From the NCBI RefSeq assembly GCF_018531495.1, contig NZ_JAHDTI010000003.1, forward strand, positions 310,001-374,000: a stretch of DNA of 64,000 bases. Reading direction: 5' to 3'. Below, piece by piece: positions 24,764 through 33,410 of this stretch; within the stretch, counting starts at the first letter, position 1; each line of letters begins with the position of its first letter. Origin of the DNA: Nonomuraea sediminis. Its GTDB lineage: Bacteria; Actinomycetota; Actinomycetes; Streptosporangiales; Streptosporangiaceae. The notes beneath the pieces were generated by a model, which saw nothing but the letters and a program-made list of their open reading frames with translations, ran no database searches and was not told the origin of the DNA. The translations under genes and the position numbers were made by a program.

Positions 24764-26065
24764 CTACGCCATCGTCTCCTTCACCCTCGACGCCTCGATC
24801 GCCTGTCTTAGCAGGTCTTCCTCGTCAGGTGCGGCAGGCTCGCCGCGCACCTCCCTGACGAAATCCAGTGCCACCTCCGCCTCGGGCCGCCCGCTGAGCC
24901 TGACCTGCTCGACCTTGGCCTGCGGCCCTGAGGGCTCGAACGAGAGCGCCAGCGTGTGCGGGAAGCGGGCACGCAGCCGGTCCATCGCCGACTTGGGCCG
25001 GACCGGGTCGGTCAGCGTGACCTGCAGCCAGTGGTCCTCGTACGTCTCGTAGCTGGGCAGGGTCAGCAGGTCGTCGATCGTGCCCCGCAGCCGCCCGATC
25101 GGTCGCGGCACGGGCGCGGCCACGAACTCCACGGTGACCGCCCCACCCGGCGCCCGCACGACCTCCACCTCCGGGATCCCGCCCCGCGACCGCTCGCCGC
25201 CGCCGTGAAGACCTTCACCCTCCTGGTACGGCGGGCCGCCCGCGGCGACGTCAGTAAGGGCCTCGGCCGCGCCGAAGAGGGCGTCCTGTTCTGTCCCGGC
25301 GGGCGCGCGGGGAAGCCGCGCCCGCTCGGAGGACAGCGTGACCAGCCAGCACCCCTTGACCTGACCGGCCTCCGAGAAGGAGTAGGCCAGAGGGGACCCG
25401 GAGTAGCGCACCGTGCCGGACATGCGCTGGCGGCCGTGGAGATGGCCCAGGGCGGCGTAGTCCACGCCGTCGAAGGCCGACAGGGGAACGTGGGCGACGC
25501 CTCCGACGCTGATGTCGCGCTCACTGTCGCTGGCCTCACCCCCGGTGACGAAGGCGTGTGCCAGCACGACGCTGCGGCGGTGCCGTACGGCGTCGAGGCG
25601 GATGCGGGACATGGCGTGGCCGAGCGCGGCGCTGTGGGTGCGCTCGGAGAGCTCCCAGGGGGCACGCACCAGCTCGGGCTCGAGGTAGGGGATGCCGTAG
25701 AAGGCGACGTCGTCGAGGACGATGGGGTCCCAGGCGCGGGAGGGCTCGGTGCGCAGGTAGACCCCGGCGGCGTCGAGCAGGTCGGCGCCGAAGCCGAGCC
25801 GGCGGGCGGAGTCGTGGTTGCCGCTGATCAGCACCACCTTGGCGCCGGCGCCCACGATGCGGCGCAGCGCGTCCTGCAGCAGGGAGACCGCGTCGACCGG
25901 CGGCAGCGCCCGGTCGTAGACGTCGCCGGCGATGGCGACCACGTCGACCCGCTCGGCGTGGACCGTGCCGACGAGGTGGTCGACGAAGGCGGCCTGGGCG
26001 TCGAGCAGGCTCTCCCGATGGAACGACCGGCCGAGGTGCCAGTCGGACGTGTGCAGGATCCGCAT
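24764..26065 (-). CDS. sbcD: exonuclease subunit SbcD (Mre11-type)
   Basis: A protein of 433 residues. Metallophosphoesterase motifs are in order: Asp8/His10 (SDWHLG), Asp48 (GDVYDRALPP), Asn83/His84 (GNHDS), VLAHAFVTGG and GHLHGRQ. The C-terminal capping domain extends to the end. It is the nuclease partner of SbcC, whose ATG follows its stop with no gap. The ATG at 26065 has no ribosome-binding site, but TAGCTT sits 8 bases upstream, so a leaderless transcript is possible. It is divergent from a membrane alpha/beta hydrolase. Confidence 0.95.
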   Translation of the reverse strand: MRILHTSDWHLGRSFHRESLLDAQAAFVDHLVGTVHAERVDVVAIAGDVYDRALPPVDAVSLLQDALRRIVGAGAKVVLISGNHDSARRLGFGADLLDAAGVYLRTEPSRAWDPIVLDDVAFYGIPYLEPELVRAPWELSERTHSAALGHAMSRIRLDAVRHRRSVVLAHAFVTGGEASDSERDISVGGVAHVPLSAFDGVDYAALGHLHGRQRMSGTVRYSGSPLAYSFSEAGQVKGCWLVTLSSERARLPRAPAGTEQDALFGAAEALTDVAAGGPPYQEGEGLHGGGERSRGGIPEVEVVRAPGGAVTVEFVAAPVPRPIGRLRGTIDDLLTLPSYETYEDHWLQVTLTDPVRPKSAMDRLRARFPHTLALSFEPSGPQAKVEQVRLSGRPEAEVALDFVREVRGEPAAPDEEDLLRQAIEASRVKETMA

Positions 26066-26171
26066 GTCGCAGGAAGCTAACAGGTCCCACCGACAAATGC
26101 GGTCCCCCGCGCCACACGGACCGGGAGTAGGCTGAAAGATCGGCGGGCAGACCAACGCAGACGGGAGGCCG

Positions 26172-27665
26172 ATGCGCACCAGCCGTCGCACCTTGAGCGT
26201 CGCCGCCGGCTTGGTGCTGGTGGCGCTGGCGTCCGTCGGCTACGTTCTCCCACCCGCGTTCGACCCGCCCGCGCTCCAGGTCGACCAGGCGTTCAGGTCC
26301 ATCCCCGCGCAGTCGGCGGCGGAGACGCGGCCGGTGGTCCAGCAGGGCACCTACCGCCAGGAGGAGATCTCGCTCCCCGCCGAGGGCCAGCGCCTGGAGG
26401 GAACGGTCCGGATCCCGGTCACGCCTGGCAGGCACCCGGCGATGGTGTTCGTGTCGGGGTCGGGCAACGGGTCGCGGACGGAGTTCACGCCGCAGGCGGA
26501 GTTCATGGCCAGGGCGGGCGTGGTCACGCTGGCCTTCGACAAGCGCACGGTCGGCTACAACTTCCGCGACCGGGACTTCGGCCTGCTGGCCGACGACGCG
26601 CTGCGGATGGTGGAGTACCTGCGCACCAGGCCGGACGTGGATCCCGCGCGCACCGGGATCTGGGGGGTGAGCGAGGGCGGCTGGGTCGTACCGATCGCGG
26701 CGGCCAAGAGCAACGCCGTCGGCTTCGTGGTGCTGGTGTCCTCCTCCAACGTCTCGCCGCTGCGCGAGGTCGCCTGGGCGCTGAACGAGCAGCTGCTCAG
26801 GCTGCGCGCCCCGATCGGCGCGCGCGACCTGCTGACCAGGGCGATGGGCGCGGTGGGCTTCAACTTCCTGCGGTACGACGCGATGCCCGCGCTGAGCCGC
26901 ATCAAGCAACCGGTCCTGGCCTTCTACGGCACCAACGACCCGTCGATCCCGTTCGTGGAGTCCACGCAGGCGTTGACGCAGGCGATGCGCAAGGCCGGCA
27001 ACGACCAGTACACGATCCGCTTCATGGGCGACGGCGACCACGCGATGCGCGTCAGCGGCGGCCCGTTCACCCACGGCTACCTGGAGACGCTGACGAACTG
27101 GGTGACCGGCCTGCCCGGCACGGCGCGTCCGGCCGTGCACATGGCGGGCGCGACGCCGGTGCAGCGCTTCGAGGCCAGCGACGTGCCCAAGGCGCCCTGG
27201 TACGCCGGCGGCACGATGCTCGGGCTGACGATCTGCCTGACCGCCGTCGGCTACGTGGCCGGCCCGGTCGCGGCGATGGTGGTACGGCTGCGCGGCAGGG
27301 GCCAGTCGCGCTCGGAGACGAACGCGGTGCTGTGGCCGCCGATCAGGCGCAGGCTGAGGCGGATGGCGTGGACCGGGCTCGGGCTGCTGGCCTCCGTGGT
27401 GGCCTTCATCACGCTGCTGGTGCTGTTCGCGGTCAACCAGGCGGGCGCCTGGCCCGCCGTGCTGGCCGGATGGCTGGTCGTGCGCGTGCTGGCCGTACTG
27501 ATGCTGATCCAGGAGGTGACGGCGGTGGCGGCCGTCGTCGCGGCGCTGCGGGAGGGCATGCTGCCCGGGCGCGGCCAGCACGTGGCGATCGCCGGCGTGC
27601 TGGGCGGCACCGGGCTGCTGCTCGTGGTCGCCGCCTACTACGGCCTGTTCTCGTTCCCCTGGTAG
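26172..27665 (+). CDS. membrane-associated alpha/beta hydrolase
   Basis: A protein of 497 residues from ATG 26172 (GGGAGG upstream). An N-terminal signal/anchor (about 7-25) precedes an alpha/beta hydrolase domain with Ser167 (GVSEGG), Asp256 (GTNDPSIPF) and His290 (GDGDHAM). Three or four transmembrane segments follow in the C-terminal ~150 residues. The catalytic domain should lie outside the membrane. Substrate is unknown; related domains are dienelactone-hydrolase/S9-peptidase-like. Fusion of hydrolase and C-terminal membrane domain is the distinctive feature. The 3' end overlaps the next convergent gene by 28 bp. Confidence 0.8.
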   Translation: MRTSRRTLSVAAGLVLVALASVGYVLPPAFDPPALQVDQAFRSIPAQSAAETRPVVQQGTYRQEEISLPAEGQRLEGTVRIPVTPGRHPAMVFVSGSGNGSRTEFTPQAEFMARAGVVTLAFDKRTVGYNFRDRDFGLLADDALRMVEYLRTRPDVDPARTGIWGVSEGGWVVPIAAAKSNAVGFVVLVSSSNVSPLREVAWALNEQLLRLRAPIGARDLLTRAMGAVGFNFLRYDAMPALSRIKQPVLAFYGTNDPSIPFVESTQALTQAMRKAGNDQYTIRFMGDGDHAMRVSGGPFTHGYLETLTNWVTGLPGTARPAVHMAGATPVQRFEASDVPKAPWYAGGTMLGLTICLTAVGYVAGPVAAMVVRLRGRGQSRSETNAVLWPPIRRRLRRMAWTGLGLLASVVAFITLLVLFAVNQAGAWPAVLAGWLVVRVLAVLMLIQEVTAVAAVVAALREGMLPGRGQHVAIAGVLGGTGLLLVVAAYYGLFSFPW

Positions 27666-28576
27666 ACATAAGCGTTCAGCCAGCGGTCCAGTTCGGTGAA
27701 GGCCTGCTTGCGGGCGGGCCCGGACGACAGCACCACGTCGTGCACGGCGTCGGTGATGCGGACGCAGGTGACGTGCGGGCCGATGGCGGTGGCCCAGCGG
27801 GCGATCTGATGGGGATCGAGCACGATGTCGGCCGACTGCACCTCGGGCACGAAGTCCTTCACGCGCATCCCCTTGGTCGAGGCCATCACGAGCACGGGCA
27901 CGTCGACGGACAGCCCCGCGTGCAGGCGCCGCTGCGCCCTGCGGATCGCGGCCAGCCAGGTGGCGTGCACGGAGAAGCCGCCGAGCGGCTTGAGCTCCAG
28001 GTCGTAGTCCCACTCGCCGTGCCGGGAGCGGTGCAGGCTGTCGCCGTAGGCAGTGCTGATGCCGACCGGCAGGGCGCGCGAAGAGTACGACAGCGGCGTC
28101 TTGAGCAGGTCGGCGGCCAGGCGCAACGGCGTGGGCACGTTCAGGTCGAGGAAGGGGCTGTTGAGCGCGAGGCCCTGCACCAGCCCCTTGCCGCGGACCC
28201 GGTCGGCCCACAGCGCGGCGACGAGCCCGCCGGTGGAGTGGGCGTTGATCGTCACCGAGTCGTGGTCCTCGCGGATGACGCGGACGGCCTCGTCGATCTC
28301 GGGGAAGTACTCGGTGATGCTCCTGACCATGCCCCTGGTCTGGTGCGGCAGCAGCGACCTGCCGTACTTGCGCAGGTCGAGCGCGTAGAAGTCGATGCCG
28401 CGCTCGAGGTAGTGCTCGGCCAGGTGGTCCTGGAAGAAGTAGTCGGTGAACCCGTGCAGGTACAGCACCGCCCTGGAGGAACCGGAGGAGCCGGCGCGTC
28501 TGGACACCAGCGTGGCGACGACCTCGCCCTCGTAGTCCGGGGGCAACTGCAGCACGGTGCTCTCATACATGGCCAT
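27638..28576 (-). CDS. serine aminopeptidase/lysophospholipase-like alpha/beta hydrolase
   Basis: A protein of about 312 residues. Hydrolase features are VLYLHGFTDYFF (oxyanion hole), the nucleophile motif INAHSTGGL, an acidic residue in the SADIVLDPHQ region, and a catalytic His near DAVHDVVL. The family hydrolyses acyl esters or lipids in the cytoplasm; there is no signal peptide. Start is uncertain among GTG 28579, ATG 28576 and ATG 28570, none with a strong ribosome-binding site. Whichever is used, the start overlaps the end of the enoyl-CoA hydratase gene, so translation is probably coupled. Confidence 0.82.
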   Translation of the reverse strand: MAMYESTVLQLPPDYEGEVVATLVSRRAGSSGSSRAVLYLHGFTDYFFQDHLAEHYLERGIDFYALDLRKYGRSLLPHQTRGMVRSITEYFPEIDEAVRVIREDHDSVTINAHSTGGLVAALWADRVRGKGLVQGLALNSPFLDLNVPTPLRLAADLLKTPLSYSSRALPVGISTAYGDSLHRSRHGEWDYDLELKPLGGFSVHATWLAAIRRAQRRLHAGLSVDVPVLVMASTKGMRVKDFVPEVQSADIVLDPHQIARWATAIGPHVTCVRITDAVHDVVLSSGPARKQAFTELDRWLNAYVYQGNENRP

Positions 28577-29423
28577 CACGATAGGGCCAATCGGGCAAAC
28601 CGCCAGGAAGATCGGCGCTGATCCTCATCGGGAAGTCGGCCTGCCGCTTCTCCAGGAACGACGTGACGCCCTCGACGGCGTCGGGCGCGGCGCCCAGCTC
28701 GGCCATCAGCCGCGAGTCGGCGGCGTGGGCGTCCCACGGCGAGGGTGAGGACAGCCCCGACCACATCAGCCTCCGGATGGCGGCCACCGCGACGGGCGAG
28801 GTGTTGTCGGCGATCTCGCGCGCCAGGGCGTAGGCGGCGGGCAGCAGTTCCCCGCCCGGGTAGACCCGGGACACCAGCCGGCCGGCGAGCGCCTCCTCGG
28901 CGTCGAAGACCCTGCCGGTGGCGGCCCACTCCATGGCCTGGGCGATGCCCACGATCCTGGGCAGGAACCAGCTTGAGGCCGCCTCGGTGACGATGCCGCG
29001 GCGGGCGAAGACGAGGCCGAAGCGGGCGGTGTCGGCGGCCAGCCGTACGTCCATCGGGAGCGTCAGCGTCAGGCCCACGCCGACGGCGGGGCCGTTGATC
29101 GCGCCGATGACCGGCTTGAGCGAGCGGGCGATGCGCAGCGCGACCGTGCCGCCGCCGTCGCGGGGATGGCCGTCGACCGTCTCGTCCTGTTCGCGGCGCT
29201 GGAAGGTCCCGCCGCCTCCGCTCAGGTCGGCCCCTGCGCAGAACGCGCGGCCCGCTCCCGTGACGACCACGGCGCGTACGTCGTCGTCGGCGTCGGCCAG
29301 GTCGAGGGCCTCGATGAACTCCCTGCGCATGGTAAAGGTGAAGGCGTTGAGCTTCTCTGGACGCTTCAATGTGAGGGTGGCGACACGCTCTGCCACGGCG
29401 TACTCGATCTCGGAGAAGGCCAT
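28563..29423 (-). CDS. enoyl-CoA hydratase/isomerase family protein
   Basis: A protein of 286 residues from ATG 29423 (MAFSEIEYAVAERVATLTL). Crotonase-fold oxyanion-hole motifs are RAFCAGADLSG and INGPAVGVGLTLTLPMDVRLA. The segment FARRGIVTEAASSWFLPRIVG is typical of bacterial enoyl-CoA hydratases. It acts on acyl-CoA intermediates in fatty or aromatic acid breakdown. No ribosome-binding site is seen; TAAGAT lies 7 bases upstream, suggesting a leaderless message. It overlaps the downstream hydrolase gene by about 14 bp. Confidence 0.9.
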   Translation of the reverse strand: MAFSEIEYAVAERVATLTLKRPEKLNAFTFTMRREFIEALDLADADDDVRAVVVTGAGRAFCAGADLSGGGGTFQRREQDETVDGHPRDGGGTVALRIARSLKPVIGAINGPAVGVGLTLTLPMDVRLAADTARFGLVFARRGIVTEAASSWFLPRIVGIAQAMEWAATGRVFDAEEALAGRLVSRVYPGGELLPAAYALAREIADNTSPVAVAAIRRLMWSGLSSPSPWDAHAADSRLMAELGAAPDAVEGVTSFLEKRQADFPMRISADLPGGLPDWPYRDGHV

Positions 29424-29430
29424 GAGCCGA

Positions 29431-29436
29431 ATCTTA
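29431..29436 (-). promoter_or_regulatory. -10 element of a leaderless enoyl-CoA hydratase transcript
   Basis: TAAGAT (minus strand) ends 7 bases before the ATG at 29423. There is no purine-rich ribosome-binding site between them and no clear -35. Confidence 0.45.
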
Positions 29437-29543
29437 TTCGGCAACTGATGTTCACCCTCCCATAAGGACATAGTTCGCATTCGGTCCATAGGCTGCGGCG
29501 GCGAATCGGCCTACCGTGAAGCACACGGGGAAGCGGGGATGGC

Positions 29544-30947
29544 GTGGGGCAGGCAAGGAGACCGGTGGGCGTCATCGGCTGGCTGCTGCTCTCGGTGGTC
29601 CTACCGGGTGCGGCACACCTGCGGGCCGGCTGGCGCAAGACCGGTCTGGCGCTGCTCGGCTGCTACGTTGCCGGGCTGCTGGCGCTGCTCTGGATCGTGC
29701 TGAGCACCGACAACCTGATCGGCCACCTGACCGAGGACTCCTGGCTGACCGCGATCACCGTGACCGCGGCGGCGCTGGGCGCGGCGTGGTTCCTCCTGAT
29801 CGTCCACTCGTTCGTGGTGCTGAAGCCGGCCCGGCTGCCGTGGGGCGCCCAGATCCTGGCGGGTACGCTGGCGGGCCTGCTGGCCGTGGCCGTGGTGCTG
29901 CCGTTCGGCGTGGTGACGCAGTACGTCTGGACCGCGCAGAAGACGCTGAACGACGTGTTCGTCGACACCCCGGTGGAACAGCAGGCCCAGGCCCCCGCCG
30001 CGGCGAAGGAGGAGGACCCGTGGGCCGGCCGCGACCGGGTCAACATCCTGCTGATCGGTGGTGACGGCGACGACGACCGCGTCGGCATCCGCACCGACAG
30101 CATGAACGTGGCCAGCGTGGACGTGAAGACCGGCAACAGCGTGATGGTGAGCCTGCCGCGCAACCTGGAGGACGTCCGCTTCCGCCCCGGCACGCCGATG
30201 GCCGAGCACTTCCCGACGGGCTTCCGCCTGCCGCCGGACCCGGGCGGCGGTCGCAGCGACCTGCTCAACAGCGTCTGGGAGTACGCCGACGCGCATCCCG
30301 AACTGTTCGGCGGCAAGCAGCACCAGGGGCCGCAGGTGCTGATGGACACGATCGGCTACACGCTGGGCCTGAAGATCGACTGGTATGTCCTGGTCAACAT
30401 CTGGGGCTTCGCCCGGCTCGTCGATGCGATCGGCGGCGTCACGATCACGGTCGAGCAGGACGTGGTGTTCGGCAAGTACAACGAGGGCCTGGTCAAGGCG
30501 GGTACGCGCAAGCTGAAGGGCGCCGACGCGATGTGGTACGCCCGCTCGCGCACCTACAGCGACGACTTCACGCGCATGCGCCGCCAGCGGTGCGTGCTGG
30601 CGGCGCTGCTCGACCAGGCCGACCCCGGCACGGTGCTCACCCGTTTCAACAAGATCGCGCTCGCGACGAAAGAGCTGATCAAGACCGACGTCCCCCGGCA
30701 GATGCTCAAGGACCTGGTGCCCCTGGCACTCAAGGTCAAGAACGCCAAGGTCACCAGCATCCAGTTCGTGCCCCCGTTGATCAACACCGGCTCACCCGAC
30801 TGGGACAAGATCCGATCCATGACCCAGAAGGCCATTCAAGCCCCGGCCGATTCCCCGACGGTGGCCATGTCGGCCAAGCCCTCCAAGACCCCCGCTCCCA
30901 CGAAGTCTCCGACCAAGGAGCTGAGCGAGGGCTGCGGGGTCAGTTGA
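29544..30947 (+). CDS. LytR-CpsA-Psr (LCP) family wall-polymer ligase
   Basis: A protein of 467 residues from GTG 29544. Three or four hydrophobic segments lie in the first 130 residues, unusual against the single anchor of most LCP proteins. The LCP domain follows (NILLIGGDGDDDRVGIRTDS, VMVSLPRNLEDV, and the Arg-rich AMWYARSRTYSDDFTRMRRQR). A Ser/Thr/Pro/Lys-rich tail closes it. LCP enzymes attach lipid-linked glycopolymers to peptidoglycan outside the membrane. Its stop overlaps the convergent secreted-protein gene by 8 bp. Confidence 0.9.
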   Translation: MGQARRPVGVIGWLLLSVVLPGAAHLRAGWRKTGLALLGCYVAGLLALLWIVLSTDNLIGHLTEDSWLTAITVTAAALGAAWFLLIVHSFVVLKPARLPWGAQILAGTLAGLLAVAVVLPFGVVTQYVWTAQKTLNDVFVDTPVEQQAQAPAAAKEEDPWAGRDRVNILLIGGDGDDDRVGIRTDSMNVASVDVKTGNSVMVSLPRNLEDVRFRPGTPMAEHFPTGFRLPPDPGGGRSDLLNSVWEYADAHPELFGGKQHQGPQVLMDTIGYTLGLKIDWYVLVNIWGFARLVDAIGGVTITVEQDVVFGKYNEGLVKAGTRKLKGADAMWYARSRTYSDDFTRMRRQRCVLAALLDQADPGTVLTRFNKIALATKELIKTDVPRQMLKDLVPLALKVKNAKVTSIQFVPPLINTGSPDWDKIRSMTQKAIQAPADSPTVAMSAKPSKTPAPTKSPTKELSEGCGVS

Positions 30948-31440
30948 AGCAGTCCTGGTTGTTCGCCACGATGTTGAAATCCGTGACCTTGGCGTGCTCG
31001 ACGGTGAAGGAGTAGTACGCCTTCTTGTTGCCCGGGACCTTGATGTCGTAGAACCCGTGCACGTCCTTCTTGATGTGCGGGTAGGCGGCCTTGAGCTGCT
31101 TGCCGGTCGAACCGATCCTGATACCCTCGGGCGTCTTCACCCCCTTGCCGGCCGCGATCAAGACCACGCCGTACTTCTTCGAGATGTAGATACCGACGTA
31201 GTCCTTGCCGGTCGGGAACTTCTTCAGGTCCCAGCCCGAGCAGGGGCCCTCGCCACTGCTATCGCCGTTCTTCTCGACCACGGCGCCCGTCGCCTTGGCC
31301 TGCTTGGCGGTCATGCCGAGCTTGACGTCGCCGTATCCGTAGGGGCCGAGGGTGGGACCGGTCTGGGCGAAGGCCGCCGTCGCGCCGCTGGCCAGCACTG
31401 CCCCCGCGACCAGCACGCTTCCGATCATCGTCTTCATCAT
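30940..31440 (-). CDS. small secreted protein of unknown function
   Basis: A protein of 166 residues starting MMKTMIGSVLVAGAVLASGA with a Sec signal cut near AFAQ. The mature part (GPYGYGDVKLGMTAKQAKAT) has the 'G.i.lGm...qA...G' pattern of small exported BLIP-/PASTA-neighbour-like proteins, with a Cys pair (GPCSGW and the C-terminal NNQDCFN) that may form a disulfide. No function is assigned. The ATG at 31440 or 31437 is used; no strong ribosome-binding site. It is divergent from the nitroreductase. Confidence 0.75.
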   Translation of the reverse strand: MMKTMIGSVLVAGAVLASGATAAFAQTGPTLGPYGYGDVKLGMTAKQAKATGAVVEKNGDSSGEGPCSGWDLKKFPTGKDYVGIYISKKYGVVLIAAGKGVKTPEGIRIGSTGKQLKAAYPHIKKDVHGFYDIKVPGNKKAYYSFTVEHAKVTDFNIVANNQDCFN

Positions 31441-31536
31441 GACTGCTTTGACTCGCGCGACGGCGCGGAAGTTCTGACAATCCTGACAAGACCCAGCGAA
31501 TCGCCGGGCGCTGCCGGCCTCTGCCAAGCTGGCGGG

Positions 31537-32136
31537 ATGGAGTTTCAAGAGGTGGTACGGCGGCGCCGCATGGTCAGGAACTACGACCCCGACCGCGCGG
31601 TGCCCGCCGAGCTCGTCGAGCGGATCCTGGCCAACGCGCTGCACGCCCCGTCGGCCGGTTTCAGCCAGGGCTGGGCGTTCCTGGTGCTGGAGGACCCGGC
31701 CGACCGGACCCGTTTCTGGGAGCTGGCGGTGGAGGACGGCGGCGCATGGGGCGAGGGTCTGCGCAGGGCGCCGCTCCTGATCATCCCGTTCTCGCACAAG
31801 CAGGCCTACCTCGATCGCTACGCCGAGAGCGACAAGGGGTGGGCCGACAAGGACGAGTCCCGCTGGCCGGTGCCCTACTGGGACATCGACACCGGGTTCG
31901 CCTCGCTGCTGATGCTGCTCACCGCCGTGGACGAGGGGCTGGGCGCCTGCTTCTTCGGCATCCCGCCGGGCGAGCGGACGGCCAAGGTGAAGGAGGCCTT
32001 CGGGGTGCCCGCGGCCTACAGCCCGATCGGTGTGATCAGCCTGGGGTACCGGGCACAGGACAGGCGGTCGCCGTCGCTGAAGCGGGGCAGGCGGCCGCTG
32101 GAGGAGGTCGTCCACCGGGGTCACTGGAACGATTGA
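31537..32136 (+). CDS. nitroreductase-family FMN oxidoreductase
   Basis: A protein of 199 residues from ATG 31537. FMN-binding features are FQEVVRRRRMVRNYDPDRAV at the start, NALHAPSAGFSQGW, and GVISLGYRAQ near the end. The family reduces nitro groups, flavins or related electron acceptors with NAD(P)H. A WADKDESRWPVPYW insert in the middle resembles actinobacterial members. The stop is 2 bp before the palindrome that precedes the alginate-lyase-like gene. Confidence 0.88.
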   Translation: MEFQEVVRRRRMVRNYDPDRAVPAELVERILANALHAPSAGFSQGWAFLVLEDPADRTRFWELAVEDGGAWGEGLRRAPLLIIPFSHKQAYLDRYAESDKGWADKDESRWPVPYWDIDTGFASLLMLLTAVDEGLGACFFGIPPGERTAKVKEAFGVPAAYSPIGVISLGYRAQDRRSPSLKRGRRPLEEVVHRGHWND

Positions 32137-32138
32137 AG

Positions 32139-32155
32139 TTAAGAAAGTTTCCTAA
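32139..32155. promoter_or_regulatory. CsnR/ROK-type palindromic operator
   Basis: TTAAGAAAGTTTCCTAA, centred on G32147, is a near-perfect palindrome (one mismatched pair). It resembles the AGGAAASTTTCCT operators bound by the ROK-family repressor CsnR upstream of actinomycete chitosanase genes. It lies just upstream of the TTGACC promoter of a polysaccharide-lyase-like gene. Confidence 0.55.
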
Positions 32156-32160
32156 TCTTC

Positions 32161-32189
32161 TTGACCGCGGGCATGACGCTCGGTTCGAT
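32161..32189 (+). promoter_or_regulatory. TTGACC-17-TTCGAT promoter, leaderless
   Basis: TTGACC (32161-32166), 17 bases, TTCGAT (32184-32189), then 6 bases to the ATG at 32196. Good -35 and spacing, and no room for a ribosome-binding site. Confidence 0.5.
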
Positions 32190-32195
32190 GCGTCT

Positions 32196-33332
32196 ATGCG
32201 TGTCCTCGCCGTCGCTCTCCTGCTGCTCTCCTTATCAGCGGCCCCCGCCCGCGCCCAGGCGTTCAACCACCCCGGCGTGCTGGTCAGCCGGGCGCAGCTG
32301 GACTTCGTCAAGGCCCATCTGGGCGCCGAGCCGTGGAAGTCGGCGTGGGCCGCGCTGCGCGCGAGCTCCTACGCCTCGCTGTCATGGAAGCCGAAGCCGC
32401 GCGCCACCGTCGAGTGCGGGCCGAGCTCGAACCCGAACTACGGCTGCTCCGACGAGCGCGACGACGCGATGGCCGCCTACACCCACGCCCTGCAGTGGTA
32501 CCTGACCAAGGACGCCCGCTACGCGAAGAAGGCCATCGAGATCATGGACGCCTGGTCGGCCGTGATCACCGAGCACACCGGGCACAACGCTCCCCTGCAG
32601 ACCGGCTGGTCGGGCGCGTCCTTCTCGCGCGCGGCCGAACTCATCAAGTACACCTACACCGGCTGGACGCAGGCCGGCAGGTTCGCCACCAAGCTCCGTA
32701 CGGTCTATCTGCCGACGGTGATCAAGGGAAGCCCCGACACCAACGGCAACTGGGAGCTCATCATGACCGACGCGGCGATCGGCATCGCCGTGTTCCTGGA
32801 CGACCGCGCCTCCTTCGACACGGCCGTCCAGCTGTGGCGTGACCGGCTCCCGGCCTACATCTACCTGAAGTCGGACGGCGCCTACCCCAAGACCCGGCCC
32901 GGCAGCAAGTACCACACGCCCGCCGAGATCATCTCCTACTGGCAAGGGCAGTCCACGTTCGTGGACGGGCTCGCCCAGGAGACGTGCCGGGACTTCGGCC
33001 ACACCGGGTGGGGCATCGCGGCCGCGGTCCACGTCGCCGAGACCGCCCGGCTGCAGGGGGTGGACCTGTGGGCCGAGGGCAAGGACCGCCTGCGGTACGC
33101 CATGGGGTTCCACTCCGGGCTCCAACTGGGCGAGCCGGTGCCGTCCTGGCTGTGCGGCGGCAAGGTGAACCTGGGGCTCGGGCCGGTGCTCGAGCCCGGC
33201 TACAACGCCCTGCACAACCGGCTGGGCGTCACGATGACCCGCACCCAGCGCCTGGTGGAGCAGTCACGGCCCGCCGGAGTCAGTCACTTCCTCGGCTGGG
33301 AGACCCTCACCCACGCCGAGAACCCCGGCTGA
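32196..33332 (+). CDS. secreted alginate lyase-like protein
   Basis: A protein of 378 residues. Signal peptide MRVLAVALLLLSLSAAPARAQ. The mature protein begins FNHPGVLVSRAQLDFVKAHL, the usual opening of the Alginate_lyase superfamily. It continues with DDAMAAYTHALQWYLTKD, NWELIMTDAAIGIAVFLDD, SYWQGQSTFVDGLAQETCRD and FGHTGWGIAA, which match the conserved alpha-barrel core (Asn, His, Trp-rich). It probably cleaves uronic-acid-containing polysaccharides outside the cell. It has its own promoter and a ROK-type operator, pointing to control by an oligosaccharide. Specificity is uncertain. Confidence 0.8.
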   Translation: MRVLAVALLLLSLSAAPARAQAFNHPGVLVSRAQLDFVKAHLGAEPWKSAWAALRASSYASLSWKPKPRATVECGPSSNPNYGCSDERDDAMAAYTHALQWYLTKDARYAKKAIEIMDAWSAVITEHTGHNAPLQTGWSGASFSRAAELIKYTYTGWTQAGRFATKLRTVYLPTVIKGSPDTNGNWELIMTDAAIGIAVFLDDRASFDTAVQLWRDRLPAYIYLKSDGAYPKTRPGSKYHTPAEIISYWQGQSTFVDGLAQETCRDFGHTGWGIAAAVHVAETARLQGVDLWAEGKDRLRYAMGFHSGLQLGEPVPSWLCGGKVNLGLGPVLEPGYNALHNRLGVTMTRTQRLVEQSRPAGVSHFLGWETLTHAENPG

Positions 33333-33410
33333 TCTCATAGCGCAGGTGAGCACATCTCGGGTGCTTCCACCGGAGACGTCGGATCAGCCGCGCGCTCTTC
33401 GACGGCCGGG

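Noticed and set aside
20696..26065. SbcCD as a defence module linked to the SMC-like operon
   Set aside because: It is a complete housekeeping SbcCD pair 9 kb away, with intact hook and nuclease motifs. Nothing ties it to the other locus.
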